Position numbers and translations under genes: made by a program. The notes under the pieces were generated by a model. That model did no database searches. It was not told where the DNA came from and worked only from the letters and a program-made list of their open reading frames with translations. From positions 620,001 through 684,000 of the forward strand of contig JBBPFI010000010.1 of the NCBI GenBank assembly GCA_037974965.1: DNA of 64,000 bases. Direction: 5' to 3'. Positions 1 through 10,810 of this stretch are shown here, in pieces. The stretch's first letter is position 1. Every line of letters starts with the position of its first letter. The DNA is from Dacryopinax spathularia (taxonomy: Eukaryota; Basidiomycota; Dacrymycetes; Dacrymycetales; Dacrymycetaceae).

Positions 1-813
1 ACGAGCGCCGAAACGGCCTCTCGCGCAACGAAGACCGCGACTTGATTTCCTTCTCCGCGCTCCAGCTACGCTTGACCGTGCTGGCAGTCGAAACCGAAGC
101 ACCGTTGCTTGGAGCACCTAACGGTTGCTCCTAGCGAGAGCGCTAGCGGGCCTTGCAGATCCTTCGAGGACGTCTTGCTCGTCCGAAACTTTCTTGAGCT
201 TCTCTCGGGCTGAAACAGACGAGACCGCTTGACAGCGGTCCCTGCCTGTCCAGAATACGGCGGCGGCGACGACGGTGGTGGTGGTGGTGAGGTGGTGGTG
301 GTGGTGAGGTGGTGGTGGTGGTGAGGTGGTGGTGGTGATGGGGGCCGGTGGGGGTGATGAGTATTGGAGGCGTTGGAGACGCCAGAGCGGAAGCTAAGTC
401 CCTGCTCCCTTCCCTCCTCCCTCCTCCCCGTCCTCACTCCTCCTCCACAGCTCCTCATCCTCCTTGCCTCCCTCCCGCCCTACCAACTTGGCCCGCTGTC
501 AAGCGGGCTAGGAAGGTAGTAGATCAAGATCAAGACAAGTCGCCGCTAGGCGCAGAAGGTTCAAGCTCGCTGTTTGCACGTTGCGTGTCACAGCGGGCGT
601 GAAGGATATCGATCATCGAGCTCCCGACGAGCGAAGCCGAAGATTTGAGCACCGTCCGCTCATATACCGTCTCTTGTGTGGAAGACAGAGGCCGTACGGT
701 ACTGTCCAAGCACAAAGGCAAGAAGACTACGAAGATCACCGACCAGCTACCGTACCCACGGAGCTGTTTTTTGGCGCACGCACAAGACTCCCCGGATTCA
801 TAGCCAAGCCTCG
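1..813. other. Region with no supported gene; 5' flank of the RS-rich gene
   Basis: No conserved coding sequence is visible. The stretch contains a GGT-rich microsatellite (about 265-345) and pyrimidine-rich DNA (about 400-480). It may hold the 5' end of the gene that starts near 814, since an open frame continues upstream to 581, but codon content there is not convincing. Confidence 0.5.
265..345 (+). repeat. (GGT)n-rich microsatellite
   Basis: Repeated GGT triplets interrupted every 12-18 nt by GAG (blocks of 'ggtggtggtggtgag'). Simple-sequence DNA; the open frames through it encode only His/Pro or Val/Val runs and are not treated as genes. Confidence 0.85.
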
Positions 814-3460
814 GATGTCGGCTGAAGTTCGAAATCCCAGCATGGATGCTACCGATGAGGAAATGGTCGAAGCAGAGGTTATGGGGCTGGAAACGTCAGG
901 CGCGGTACCGCAGCGACAGGAGGTGGGCATCCAGGCCGGGGAAGAAGGAGGTCGAGATACCGCCATGCTCTTAGACACCTTGCTCCCTCCTGGCGCAATA
1001 GACATCGACAAGCACCAGCCGGCTGGTACCTCAGCAGCCCACATGCACTTGCGTACCGAACACGGTGTGCAAACCCTTCGACCTCGCCCAAGGTGAGCAC
1101 CTGCCTCTCGTGTCTTTCTAACGTGTCTGACTTTGGACGTTAGCTTTCGTAGGGTCGCCAAAGAACCAGCAGTAAAGATACCACGTATTTGCCGAATTCT
1201 GGAAACGATCCCGACCGTCGACGAACCCATCTGGATGCCGGCAGGCCTGAATGCTACGCTCGAGGAGATTGGGTTGAAGCCGATCGAAATACTGGATGTT
1301 GGCGGCAAGCCGGACGCTGCAGCGCGTCGTCGCCGTCGGGAGAAGTTCTATCACGATGTCATGGTGCTGGGTGTTATCATCAAACGCCATCATAGTCTTT
1401 TGTACTTCTGGTCCTTGTATCTACGAGAAGTCGCCTTCCAGCAAGGACTCGTCCTTGTACAAGCACAAATAACAGCCCCTGATCACCGTGATCGGATAAT
1501 GAGCGTTATCGAACGATGCTGGGCGGAGCGGGTTTATCTGGAGCCCATCCTTGCGCTGTGGGACATTGCGAGGCACTCAATCAGTGCTGTCCAGAACAAA
1601 GAGCAACTCCATTATGCCGCTGTGGATGAAGCGTACTTGCACTGGCAGGCCAAACTGGGAAGAGAACGATGGCGCGTAGAGCCAGATGAACGAGATTGGG
1701 ATTTCGCCGAAATTTTGCAACCCGCCTTGTCGGTCAGTCCGGCTCAGGAGCTGCTTCCCTTCGTCTGGCCCGGCTGGTTAACATCCCAGCAACTCGCTAT
1801 CCTCGGTCCGCCCCGTATCATCAATGATGGATTTGAAGTTCAGACGGACTTCGCTCAGTGGGGATACCCTCGATCTCGCGAGCGGCATGTCACCTTTGTC
1901 CAAAGGCTCGCGCGCGATATTTTGCTGCAACGAGAGCTGGATGAAAAAGTGGCCTCCGAACTCGTACCCGCTGACGCCCCCCTCCCACACGAGCAACGAT
2001 CGCAGCCGAGCGATAGTCGCAGGGACCAGCCCACTTCCCGACCCCCTTACGCATCAACGCCTGGTCATGGAACCTCGTCTTTCTCTCGGGGTCGATCTCC
2101 AGAGCGGACGAAGTCCCTCCTACCAAGGGGACGGCGCTCTCGTTCTCCCATCACCACACGAAGGCGTAGCCGGTCTGCGCAGCGAGACAGAGGCCGGTCT
2201 CCGCAGCGAGACAGAGGCCGGTCTCCTACCCGCAACCTGGCGTATCGCGCGTACAGCCCTCGCCGTTCGAACCGCGAGAATGAAAGGGAACCGCGATCCT
2301 CAGGGTACCGCCCCCAAGCTCCGAAAGCAGCAGGAGAGCATGGCTTTGGCAGGACATCGGCAGCACGTCTGGATTCCCCTCCCCTTCCATCAGCATCTCT
2401 CGCTTCACCTCGAGCACCATCACGTCGAGATCCTGAATACAATCATCATTCCCACGATGGCCGTCCAGCTGGCGCAAGGCCCGCTGAAATATCCAGGGGT
2501 ACAGAAAGGACGCCAACAACTGAAACCATGCTCCCTCCTTCTGTATCGTTCCCTGCTCCCCCTCGGCCAAGTGAGGTGATTGCTGTAACGCCATTTCATA
2601 TCTATCCTCGCGATTCAGCAGCGCGGCAGAGGCGACAAGCGCTTGTCATGGAAGCCGAGAGTCGTCTGACAGCCAGAGATCGTGAACTCGGTGGTGATTA
2701 CGTCCCATCCACCGACAATCCAGCTTGTCTCGCGGACATTAAACCCTTTCTCCGAATTGTTGTCGACGAAGCTTTGTGCAAAGATCGGGCAATGGGCTCG
2801 GAATGGGTACGACGCGTATGCCTCCCTGAAACTACGTATGCCGAAGCTATCGCAATCCGGAACCGTGCTGTACAACGCATCCGTTCGGGTGACCTGCCGG
2901 GTCCATGTGCGGCTAAGCTTCGAGCTACACTTGTGCAAGCGGCTAACGAACGCTGGCGAGCGAACCCGAAAATATCGAAGGGTCAAACCGAAGGTGCTGT
3001 TGCTGCTTATCGCTTCGCTCTACGTCAACCCACACGCGAAAAGCGAGAGGCTCTCTTTCCTAGAGCAGCATTCTGGCTGGACTACCTACAGGAGGATGAG
3101 CCTCGTGCTCAATCCAAGTCACGCGAGAGCAGCGGAGGGGCTGCCTTGCCCAGCGAGAAGGAGCATCGGGAATGGGCAGATGCAGCCTGGAAGGAAGTGC
3201 AGGACGACCTCAAGCAAGGCTTCCAGCAAGCATACCTCTCTGTCATGCTATTCGATGACCAGCCGGAGGCGATCGACCGGCCGCAGCGACCTGTTTCGCC
3301 TGCTCTTTCTGATGATAGCTGGCGTGGCGCGGAGCTTTCAACCGGCGCTCATCTTAAAAAGACATTCTACGTGAATGCCGTCGCTACCACCAAGGATCCA
3401 CGCAGAATGTTGTCTTCAAAGTCGCACAGCTACGATCAGTCGAGCGACGAGGAGATGTAG
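814..3460 (+). CDS. Hypothetical RS-repeat protein, probably transposon-associated
   Basis: Two exons are supported: 814-1092 and 1144-3460, joined across a GT-AG intron (1093-1143) that keeps the frame. The start at 814 is a guess; an in-frame ATG at 581 is possible. The product is about 865 aa. The N-terminal half looks globular and alpha-helical, with several Trp-rich stretches around 1,600-1,900. The middle (about 2,080-2,300) is an Arg/Ser-rich, RS-domain-like segment with RDRGRSP repeats. The C-terminal part is again globular and ends in an acidic Ser-rich tail. I do not recognise the family. Its stop lies 193 bp from the stop of the convergent Tnp2 transposase gene, and I see no host-type function, so an accessory ORF of the same transposon or a neighbouring host orphan are both possible. 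Confidence 0.6.
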
Positions 3461-3652
3461 CTAGTGGACTGTTCTCTGCCTTTCAATAATTTGCGACTTC
3501 CTCGACCCCCTTTTCTCTCTCTCCTGGGATCCTTAGTCAGGTGCATATATTCGATTGCGTCTATCCTATATACAGAACATTGTAATGCTATACGAAGTGT
3601 TTCTCTTCTCTTTTCATGAAGCTGTTCCTCATTTGCGGCGGTGTGTGCTTCG

Positions 3653-6600
3653 TCACAATATATCCGCATATTCTTCTTCTGAGAAGCCGCCGACCTGCAC
3701 GTTCCTCATCCTGTCGATCACAGCCCAATGGCTCCGGCCTTCCGCACCAGCCCGATCGTTTTTGCCGACCTCCACACGACCAACTACGCCTTTGATCCAC
3801 TCCACGTAGATATACAGCATGTGACCCATCTTCTCGAAGGCTGCAGCGGTACAAGGTGGCTCTCGCACCCCTTGCGTTTGCTGTATTGCCGCCATTCTGA
3901 TCTCCTCGTGGACATCACCGATTTCAAGGTCGAATACGAAGAGGTGATGGAGCTGCCCGTATTTTGGACCGTCAAAGCCACAACCTGGAGCAAATTCAAA
4001 CTGCCAAGGACAATAAACGAATGTACTCCTGGAATAATGCAACCGACTCACTCGGACGAATGACATGTCTCTCACTCCACTCGGAATTCGCCCACCATCG
4101 TTATTACCCACCCCTCTGGTCCTCCCTGCCGGCAGACATTTTGCGGCGTGAACTGTATCACCTCGCGGAGAGATCCTCAGTTTGCCCCACTGCACAACGG
4201 TCCGCGGAACTCGAGGAAGGAGTTGTGCGACTGTGAAACGGAAGCGGTATTTCCTTTCAAGGCGCTCCGCGATCCTTGCGCGCTGTGTGCCGGTCAACTT
4301 CAAGGTTCTTGTCGGGGAGAGCAGTTGATACTCTTCGTCGTCTTCGTATTCCGAGTGGGATCTTTTGGCCCACCGTTTGCGGTCCAGCAACAAGCACAAC
4401 TGTTGCCATTGTTCTCGCTCGACAATATGGCGGTCAATGCCCGGATAAGGATTCCTCCTCAACGTAATGCGCTGTTGAAGAAGTCCGCAGTATCGCTCCA
4501 TCGGGAACGCCCAATAACAACCAACCGGTCCCGCCCATTCGATATAGTCGGCTAGATGCAGAAGTGCGTGTATTGTCCCTGGGCACAGATCAACCCTCTC
4601 GGGCCGACCCTTGTAGTAAAGTCTTTCATAATCGACGACCCAGTCTGCGATGCTCTTGCGTATGGCGTCCACGGCTCCGGTTTCATACCGAAAAGCGAGG
4701 CACGAATTCACCCATTTGACCATTGACACAAAATGGTCGTAATAGGCCCGATTCCGCCACTGGTTGCAGAGCACGGACGATCCAATGTACTGGATGAATA
4801 CCATCCATGCTTCAGCAGAGTACTCGTGCCGCTTCTCAATTGGGTGAGGTACCCGGCGTCCAAAACCTGAAGGTATTGTGTCGCCACTCCTCTCTATCGC
4901 CTGGTTGATGGCGGTGAGGTTGGCCTTCTGCAAAACGAACGGATTCTCTTCGGGATTCTCATAACCGGCTGCCCGTCCCGCCCACAGGTCGTACAGATGC
5001 GGCATGACATTTTCAAAGATAAGATGCATAAAGTCGAGCGGGAACGACCAAGGCCAGATGATACTGCCGAACTCCGCCCAAATGCTTCGACCTTTAATCC
5101 CAGTGGATCGAGCGATTCGGCCTTGTTCAGCAAGTGTCCGCGCCTTGGCGAGCTGGGATCTGGCGTCCTTGAATGATTCTTCAGTGCGATTCGGTAACTG
5201 GTCGGCTGTGTAACGTGCCGGGGAACCATCCGGGAGAGTTGCGAATCGTGTTCGATCCAGAGGGACGTAGTGGACATGAGAACAAGGCCCGGTAACACCC
5301 ACAATGCCGCAAGCTCGGCAGGGCCTGAAGCCGTTGTGTCCCTTCATGTTCATCAGCTTTGCCTCGGCTGGCATGTCGCCGAACAGGAGGATAAGGTGGG
5401 CGCGAAGGGTGAACTCCTCCTCCGCGAAGGCATCCCAAGCGCGTACCCCGCGAGCCAGCTCGGCCAGCTCCTCTGCGAGGGGGAAATGGAAGGAGTCGCT
5501 GTCCTTCATCTGCTTCGGGCCGGGGATGCAGCCTAAGCCGAGCAGATTGTTCGTATGGTTGCGAACCTCTATAGGAAGGTTGTAATTGACCAGGACCGTT
5601 GGCCAAGCCGTATATCGTCGTTTTCGGAATGGAGCGAACCCATCGAAGGACAAGCCAAGAGCGATCTCTCGCCGGTCGCTGAAGTATCGTGTTCCAAGCC
5701 CTTTGCTGTCAACCGAGATCTCCCGTTCACGGAGCTCTCGGTACAGTCTGCTGTCGAAGATATCCTCTATAGCTGTGACAGGACCTGTTGCGGGTGTGTT
5801 GATGCGCTCCTTGCCCAAGATTCGCGCGCGTTCCTTGTTTGTGTACTGGCTCACCAGTCGCGGAATGAGCGGCACATACGACCATTGGCGAGCTGGAATC
5901 TTTTTATCGACATCCTTGTATCGAGGGAGCCGACAAAAGGGGCAAGACAGGCTGTCCTTGTACTCGCCGGTATAGCTGATGCACGAGTTGTGACAGCAGT
6001 CAAACTGCCTAGGCTCAACACCGGAAAGCTGGATCACGCGCGCTTTCACGCCGGGCCAAAGAGGGAAGAGTTCAGTCCCGAAGTGCTTCTGCAGCTTCTC
6101 ATACTGGGCGAGCGTCAAGCCGCTGTCCACCCTTGCACCGAAAGCGATAAGTCTTGCGTCGTCCTCAGGCGAGAGAGTGTCTGTTCGGCTGTCAGTATAC
6201 TTCCGCGGTGCCGTACAAGTGGTCTCACTCGGCGCATCCCTCAGTCTCTCCTCGAACTCAGCAAGCAACACCTGCGCAGCATATTCTTCCTCATCTTCTC
6301 TATCCACAATGGCGTGGCCTTCGTAATCCTCGTCTTCTCCATGATGATCGCTCAACTCTACATCGTCCTCCTGGTCGAGCACGTCATTGCTAATTTCCTG
6401 CCACTCTCTGGTCGTGACTTCGGCTAAGTCCTGCGGTGCTTGACTTGGGCTAGGCGTGGCGTCAAGAGTGGCTGGGTCGACAGGTCCGCTCAGTTCGTCT
6501 GCTGCTTCCCCGGACGTTGGATCCAGCAGGCCTTCTTCGATTGGTGCCTTTGCAATTCGTCTGGCTTGTTTCCTCCGTGCGGACTTGAATCCACCTTTCT

Positions 6601-6724
6601 TGACACCGGCTTTTGCAGTGAGCTTTTTCAAGGCCCTCTTTGCACGCCGTTGGTCATGTTCGAACAGTGTCCGGCGGCAAACGTATCGGTCGCAGCATGT
6701 GCAGAGGACCTTCGAGCCACCCAT
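3653..6724 (-). CDS. tnp2: Tnp2-family (CACTA/EnSpm-like) transposase
   Basis: An uninterrupted 1023-codon frame. The N-terminus has a basic, Cys-containing region (C-T-C-C-x-R-Y near residue 10, then Lys/Arg-rich). A long acidic linker follows. The Tnp2 core begins near residue 240, with the Cys-rich motif C-C-H-N-S-C-I-S-Y and then S-C-P-F-C-R-L-P-R-Y. That is the diagnostic arrangement of the Transposase_21/Tnp2 family of fungal and plant CACTA elements. Further conserved blocks include LSFDGFAPF, HFPLAEEL, the Asp-rich MPAEAKLMNMKGHNG segment followed by CRACGIVG, and WPLDFMHLIFENV. Length and integrity suggest a potentially functional copy. The element's terminal inverted repeats were not found in the window. 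It is divergent from the gene at 7107 with a 382-bp gap, a layout compatible with a two-gene CACTA-like element. Confidence 0.9.
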   Translation of the reverse strand: MGGSKVLCTCCDRYVCRRTLFEHDQRRAKRALKKLTAKAGVKKGGFKSARRKQARRIAKAPIEEGLLDPTSGEAADELSGPVDPATLDATPSPSQAPQDLAEVTTREWQEISNDVLDQEDDVELSDHHGEDEDYEGHAIVDREDEEEYAAQVLLAEFEERLRDAPSETTCTAPRKYTDSRTDTLSPEDDARLIAFGARVDSGLTLAQYEKLQKHFGTELFPLWPGVKARVIQLSGVEPRQFDCCHNSCISYTGEYKDSLSCPFCRLPRYKDVDKKIPARQWSYVPLIPRLVSQYTNKERARILGKERINTPATGPVTAIEDIFDSRLYRELREREISVDSKGLGTRYFSDRREIALGLSFDGFAPFRKRRYTAWPTVLVNYNLPIEVRNHTNNLLGLGCIPGPKQMKDSDSFHFPLAEELAELARGVRAWDAFAEEEFTLRAHLILLFGDMPAEAKLMNMKGHNGFRPCRACGIVGVTGPCSHVHYVPLDRTRFATLPDGSPARYTADQLPNRTEESFKDARSQLAKARTLAEQGRIARSTGIKGRSIWAEFGSIIWPWSFPLDFMHLIFENVMPHLYDLWAGRAAGYENPEENPFVLQKANLTAINQAIERSGDTIPSGFGRRVPHPIEKRHEYSAEAWMVFIQYIGSSVLCNQWRNRAYYDHFVSMVKWVNSCLAFRYETGAVDAIRKSIADWVVDYERLYYKGRPERVDLCPGTIHALLHLADYIEWAGPVGCYWAFPMERYCGLLQQRITLRRNPYPGIDRHIVEREQWQQLCLLLDRKRWAKRSHSEYEDDEEYQLLSPTRTLKLTGTQRARIAERLERKYRFRFTVAQLLPRVPRTVVQWGKLRISPRGDTVHAAKCLPAGRTRGVGNNDGGRIPSGVRDMSFVRVSRLHYSRSTFVYCPWQFEFAPGCGFDGPKYGQLHHLFVFDLEIGDVHEEIRMAAIQQTQGVREPPCTAAAFEKMGHMLYIYVEWIKGVVGRVEVGKNDRAGAEGRSHWAVIDRMRNVQVGGFSEEEYADIL

Positions 6725-7106
6725 GCTATCGATATCGTCGTGGTCGGAGTCTAGGAACGAGGTAAATAGGGTTCAGATTCTTCCAGGAATTTGCGCAACT
6801 TTGATGACCCGACAGACTGGATCAATACCTAATGTGGCGTGATAATTACCGGATCCGGATTGTTGGAACCCACAAGATCGGCTCCGATTCGCAAAACGCG
6901 TCCTGCCTCAGCTGTTTACGCGTTTATTTTCTATCACGGGGACCTTATCAACGATATATTTTTCACTGCCATATAATCACCCAGAAATGCAATGGGTCGC
7001 CTGCAAGTCCCCTTCCGGCCCTACGGTCGTCTTCCTGACGAGCTGCGATCCCCCTCCTCCGTCTCCTTTGGGCTGCACCATACATCCTCTATCCTCCTCG
7101 CTGCTC

Positions 7107-8779
7107 ATGGTGTCTACGCGCTCTCTCAAGTTGGCCCAGCCCGCGCCCAGCCCGACCTCTCCGAAAATGGGTGCAAAGCCTGCCCGCAGCAATCGAAAGC
7201 CGGCAAAAGAGAAGATCCTTCCGGGCAAGCCCCAGGCGAGCACAGGAAAGAGCGGGGTGGCGAGGGGCGGCATGAAGAGGCAAGCCAAAGCTGGGACTAA
7301 GGCTACGGCTGTCGGGTCAGCGACTGGAGTCAGGGGTGAGACAGGAGGTACTGGCTCTGAGGATCTCGCTATTGCTGCTGGTGGTTCGTCCACCTCTACT
7401 CTCCTGTCGCCAGCACTTCCAACGCTGACCTTCCTGCAGCTCTCATTCCTCTTCCCCCGCCCGCAGCTGTCCCTGCTGTCGGCGTAGCTGAATGCTCATC
7501 TCCCGAGATGATGCCTATCGAATGCGGCTGGTCCCAGCCCATCACGGACGCTATGAACATCGACTTCGACCCTATCGCAGTCCCCACAGGCGACTCTGCC
7601 GCGATTTCGGTTGACAAAGCAGCGGCAAGGGCAAAGGCGAAGGTTGACCGACGGCATGCGAAGGCAGCGAAGGCTGCCGCAGCTAAGAAGGCTCATGCTG
7701 ATCTCTTGCGGAAAGCCCTTGCTGACCGTAACCCTCTGAAGCCGGCTATGTCTACGGCCTTGGTCCTTGCAGATCCAAAGGAGAAGACTCTCGCGGTGCC
7801 TAAACGTGTTGCCAAAGCTGCGGGCAAGGAGAACAACGTTGCGGACGTTGCCGCAGTCTACCATAAAGCACCTCCGAAAAAGGCTCAGCTCGCGGTGCTG
7901 CAAGAGCAGCTGAAAGCCGCACTAAGCGAGGCGGACAAATATAAATGTGCGCTTCCTGTCTCCCTTCTGATCTGGGTTACTCTCACACGTTGCTAGCGAT
8001 GGCCCTTCGGCCCAAGAGCGTGCCCAACGCGCCTTTGCCCAGGATTCCTAAGCCGCCTGGTACTGCCGGAAAGATCAAGGAAGGGGGGTATAACCTCATG
8101 ACAGCAATGGGGTTCGATAACCGGAAGCCAGGAGAGAAGGCCAAGTACAAGCAGATGCAGGTATGTTGATTATGTACGAAACGCTATCTGTTCTAACTAT
8201 CAACCCACCCCCAGAGATTTGTACGAAACCTGGTACATGGATTGAATCTGCCTCATGTGGGCTGGAATGAACAATCCCACCGAAAGATCACTAATGTCTG
8301 CACTGTGGTGCGCAAACCTCTTCCTGTTTCCCTTCAGTTGACTTCTTGATTTGTAGGCTCGTGCCGAGTTCCCCCGTTTGGCCTGGTACGTCGATGACTG
8401 GGCGACAAAGGATTTCATGAGGACTGCCCTGAAGAATCGTCGCCAAACCAACGTCAAGACCGAGAAAGCCGTAGCCGCCTGCCTTGCGCTCGAGGCAAAC
8501 AATGCACCTGAGCCTATGTGCATTGCTGAACCCCTCCCTGCGGTGACGTCCTCTATCGCTGTTGATCTTGATGCAGATAGCAGTGACGACGACGACGACG
8601 ACGACGACGATGATGATGATGAAGACGACGATGATGACGACGACGATGACGACGATGAGGACGACGACGTCGATGAGGACGACAAGGAGGGTGAGGACGA
8701 GGTCGATGAGGACGATGAGGACGATGAGGACGCTGAGGACGATGAGGACGAGCCGGCGCGGGTCGTGGAAGTGGATTAG
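7107..8779 (+). CDS. Hypothetical transposon-associated protein with poly-Asp tail
   Basis: Five exons fit with consistent phase: 7107-7380, 7440-7946, 7997-8160, 8215-8307 and 8357-8779, giving 486 aa. The N-terminal third is basic and Ala/Lys-rich (coiled-coil-prone, with KAAKAAAAKK-like runs). The central domain spans exons 3-5 and contains 'IPKPPGTAGK', 'AMGF', 'MQRFVRNLV' and 'W-x-DFMRTALKNRR'. I recognise this pattern as a recurrent orphan family in agaricomycete genomes, often near transposons. The last 60 residues are almost all Asp/Glu, encoded by GAC/GAT repeats. It is divergent from the Tnp2 gene. By analogy with CACTA elements it could be an accessory (TnpA-like) DNA-binding protein, but that is inference from position only. 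Confidence 0.65.
8582..8755 (+). repeat. GAC/GAT trinucleotide repeat (codes poly-Asp)
   Basis: GACGAC/GATGAT/GAGGAC triplet repeats inside the last exon of the preceding gene, read as Asp/Glu. The antisense strand gives a long poly-Ser open frame that is a shadow. Confidence 0.9.
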
Positions 8780-9783
8780 GGAACCCTGCTATACAAAATG
8801 TAGCCCGCCGTGAACGGCAAAATGTACATTTGGCATCCTCTTATGGAGGACCTACCGTTCCTATCTGGCATGTCCCTTCAGTCCGCTCTACCGTCGCCCA
8901 GAGTGCTGCATAGCCGCCCCTCCAGAACAGCTCGAGCAGGACATAGCTGCACATGTTTGCACCCCTCTGGGGGCGCTTCTAACGTTACCTGTGTTACCTC
9001 CAGAAGTGTTTAAAGGGTTCCGATATGGGCAATTTGGAGCCATAGAACAGCACCCAGGAGCATGACATACTTCTTCACAAATGCATTACAGTGTTGTCTA
9101 TACATTACCTACGGAGCTAACTAACAGCACTTAAGGTGCCGTTCTGGGGTATGAATCCTCATTACCTTCTAAGGGTCCAGTGCCAGTTTCGACCCAAGGA
9201 AATCATGAATTGAGCAGGGCTAATAGGATTCCAGCTGGGTCGGTGATGGGATTGGTCCGATATGGACGATGCGGCTTCTGAGTCATATTTGGGACTTGCT
9301 TCGTTCGTGGCGCGATCCTCATCACTCCTATTATTCTCTTCTGGTTCTTTTCGGGGCTGGGCAACGTGTTCTCTTCCCTGGAGAGGAAAGCCGGCTGATG
9401 CGCGCTCCTGACTTCCTTTACGAACTGGACTTGCTTGCCGGGCAGAAGAGGGGAAGAAGGAATCCAGGACAGATACGGTCCACGTCTTCACCCCGCATTG
9501 CATGCTCGTCTGATGGGAGATCTGCTCGGTCTGATGGATGCGAAGTGATACGTTGTCTGATACGCTCTGGATCTGGTGGTGCTTCGGCTCCCACCTCGGC
9601 ATATAAATCCAGGGCTTGGAATGGTGTCTGTGTCTTCCCCTCCCCTGGCTGGTCGTCCTCGTCCGCCTGCCCAACTGCGCCCCATCTTCAGGCTGTTGCA
9701 CCGCTCCGGCCCACTGCCTACAATACCGCCTACCTTTCTCATCAGCCACCACCCGTCTTGTACATCTTCCTCCCACGCACGCG
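8780..9783. other. Intergenic region, no supported gene
   Basis: Roughly 1 kb between the poly-Asp gene and the Cys-rich gene. Open frames on both strands overlap each other, and no conserved motif or convincing splice chain was seen. The boundary of the Tnp2-type element may lie here, but I could not identify terminal repeats. Confidence 0.4.
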
Positions 9784-10605
9784 ATGTGCTTCGAAGACCT
9801 CACCCTCGAACGCTATTCCTGCGGGGCGATCGAGCCCGTCCTAACCTTCAAGCGATGCGAGAAAGTGCCCGTCCAAGGCTTTATCTGCTACCGCGCAAAA
9901 TCGCGGGATCTCACGAAGCCTCAAAGTCAAACTCAGAGCTCGGGGCAGGGCGCTGAGGGTGGAAAAAGCGCTGAGGAAGGAATGGCGGGAGAGGGAGGAC
10001 AGGTAGAGGGAGAGCCGGTCGTGAAGCGCGCGAGGGGAGATCATATGGGCTGTGCGGATTGTGCGGATCTGGAGAGGTGGAATTTCGGTGCGTTGGATTC
10101 GTGCCTTTCGCCCTTGTGCTGGAAAGGGCAGGGATGGGCTGACGAAGAGGGCAGGACGATATGCGTGCGGCCATTAAATGCCCGACCGTGCTTGAAGATC
10201 TTCAGGACGATCCACGCTCAGGACGGTCCCGGCTGTCTTATCACACCCAACGAGCACTTCTTAGTCGATGCCTCGCACAACCCCCATCAACCTCTTTCTC
10301 GAGCTCAAACACAGTCCCGCAATCAGCTACGCAACATTCAACTTCCCATCTTCACTTTCTCCTCTTTTCCAGGCTTCTGCTCTTCACGTTTTCTGGTCAC
10401 TCTAGGGTTGGTTCTCAGGATGTTAGGATGTCAGTCTTACGTCAACATTCCGCTGTACATATACCCGGTCAGGACTCAGCTTGCTTATGTCTTTGTCTCG
10501 GAACACTTCTTAACAAACAATGGGATTTCTGTTGGCTCGTGGTCCATTGTACAGGCAGTTCCTTCTGAGACCGGTCTATTGGGTGGGGCGATCCCTAGGG
10601 CCTAG
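9784..10605 (+). CDS. Hypothetical Cys-rich protein
   Basis: The start ATG at 9784 opens with MCFEDLTLERYSCG, followed by regularly spaced Cys (CEK, GFICY, MGCADCADL, LSPLCWKG). The first about 125 residues form a Cys-rich unit interrupted by a low-complexity Gln/Ser/Gly segment (residues about 45-75). The reading after about 10,150 is less protein-like, and an intron or an earlier stop may lie there. No signal peptide is seen. Family not recognised; short M-C-[FY]-type Cys-rich proteins of unknown function are common in filamentous fungi. The 3' end at 10605 is therefore provisional. Confidence 0.4.
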   Translation: MCFEDLTLERYSCGAIEPVLTFKRCEKVPVQGFICYRAKSRDLTKPQSQTQSSGQGAEGGKSAEEGMAGEGGQVEGEPVVKRARGDHMGCADCADLERWNFGALDSCLSPLCWKGQGWADEEGRTICVRPLNARPCLKIFRTIHAQDGPGCLITPNEHFLVDASHNPHQPLSRAQTQSRNQLRNIQLPIFTFSSFPGFCSSRFLVTLGLVLRMLGCQSYVNIPLYIYPVRTQLAYVFVSEHFLTNNGISVGSWSIVQAVPSETGLLGGAIPRA

Positions 10606-10810
10606 ATGGGTCTGGAGCTGTCGTTGACGGCTGAAAATACGAGGAGCCAGGGGAGGGGGAACGGTCGAGGGATGGAAGGATTTATGTGCCTATGCTTCTG
10701 AGCTGCATACGTAACCGTTACTATACCTGTGGGCTATCTTGCAAACCGGAAAGCCGCCTACAATCCTCCCGCCTTTGCATACGCCGGCTCCATAGCTCCG
10801 AAGCGTAAGG

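Noticed and set aside
265-345. G-quadruplex in the GGT microsatellite
   Set aside because: No runs of three or more G; only two-layer structures possible, weak evidence.
8200-8685. Poly-Ser open frame on the minus strand
   Set aside because: Antisense shadow of the GAC/GAT repeat that codes the Asp-rich tail.
1-9200. CACTA-type terminal repeats for the Tnp2 element
   Set aside because: Isolated CACTA/TAGTG pentamers occur by chance, but no pair with extended inverted similarity was found.
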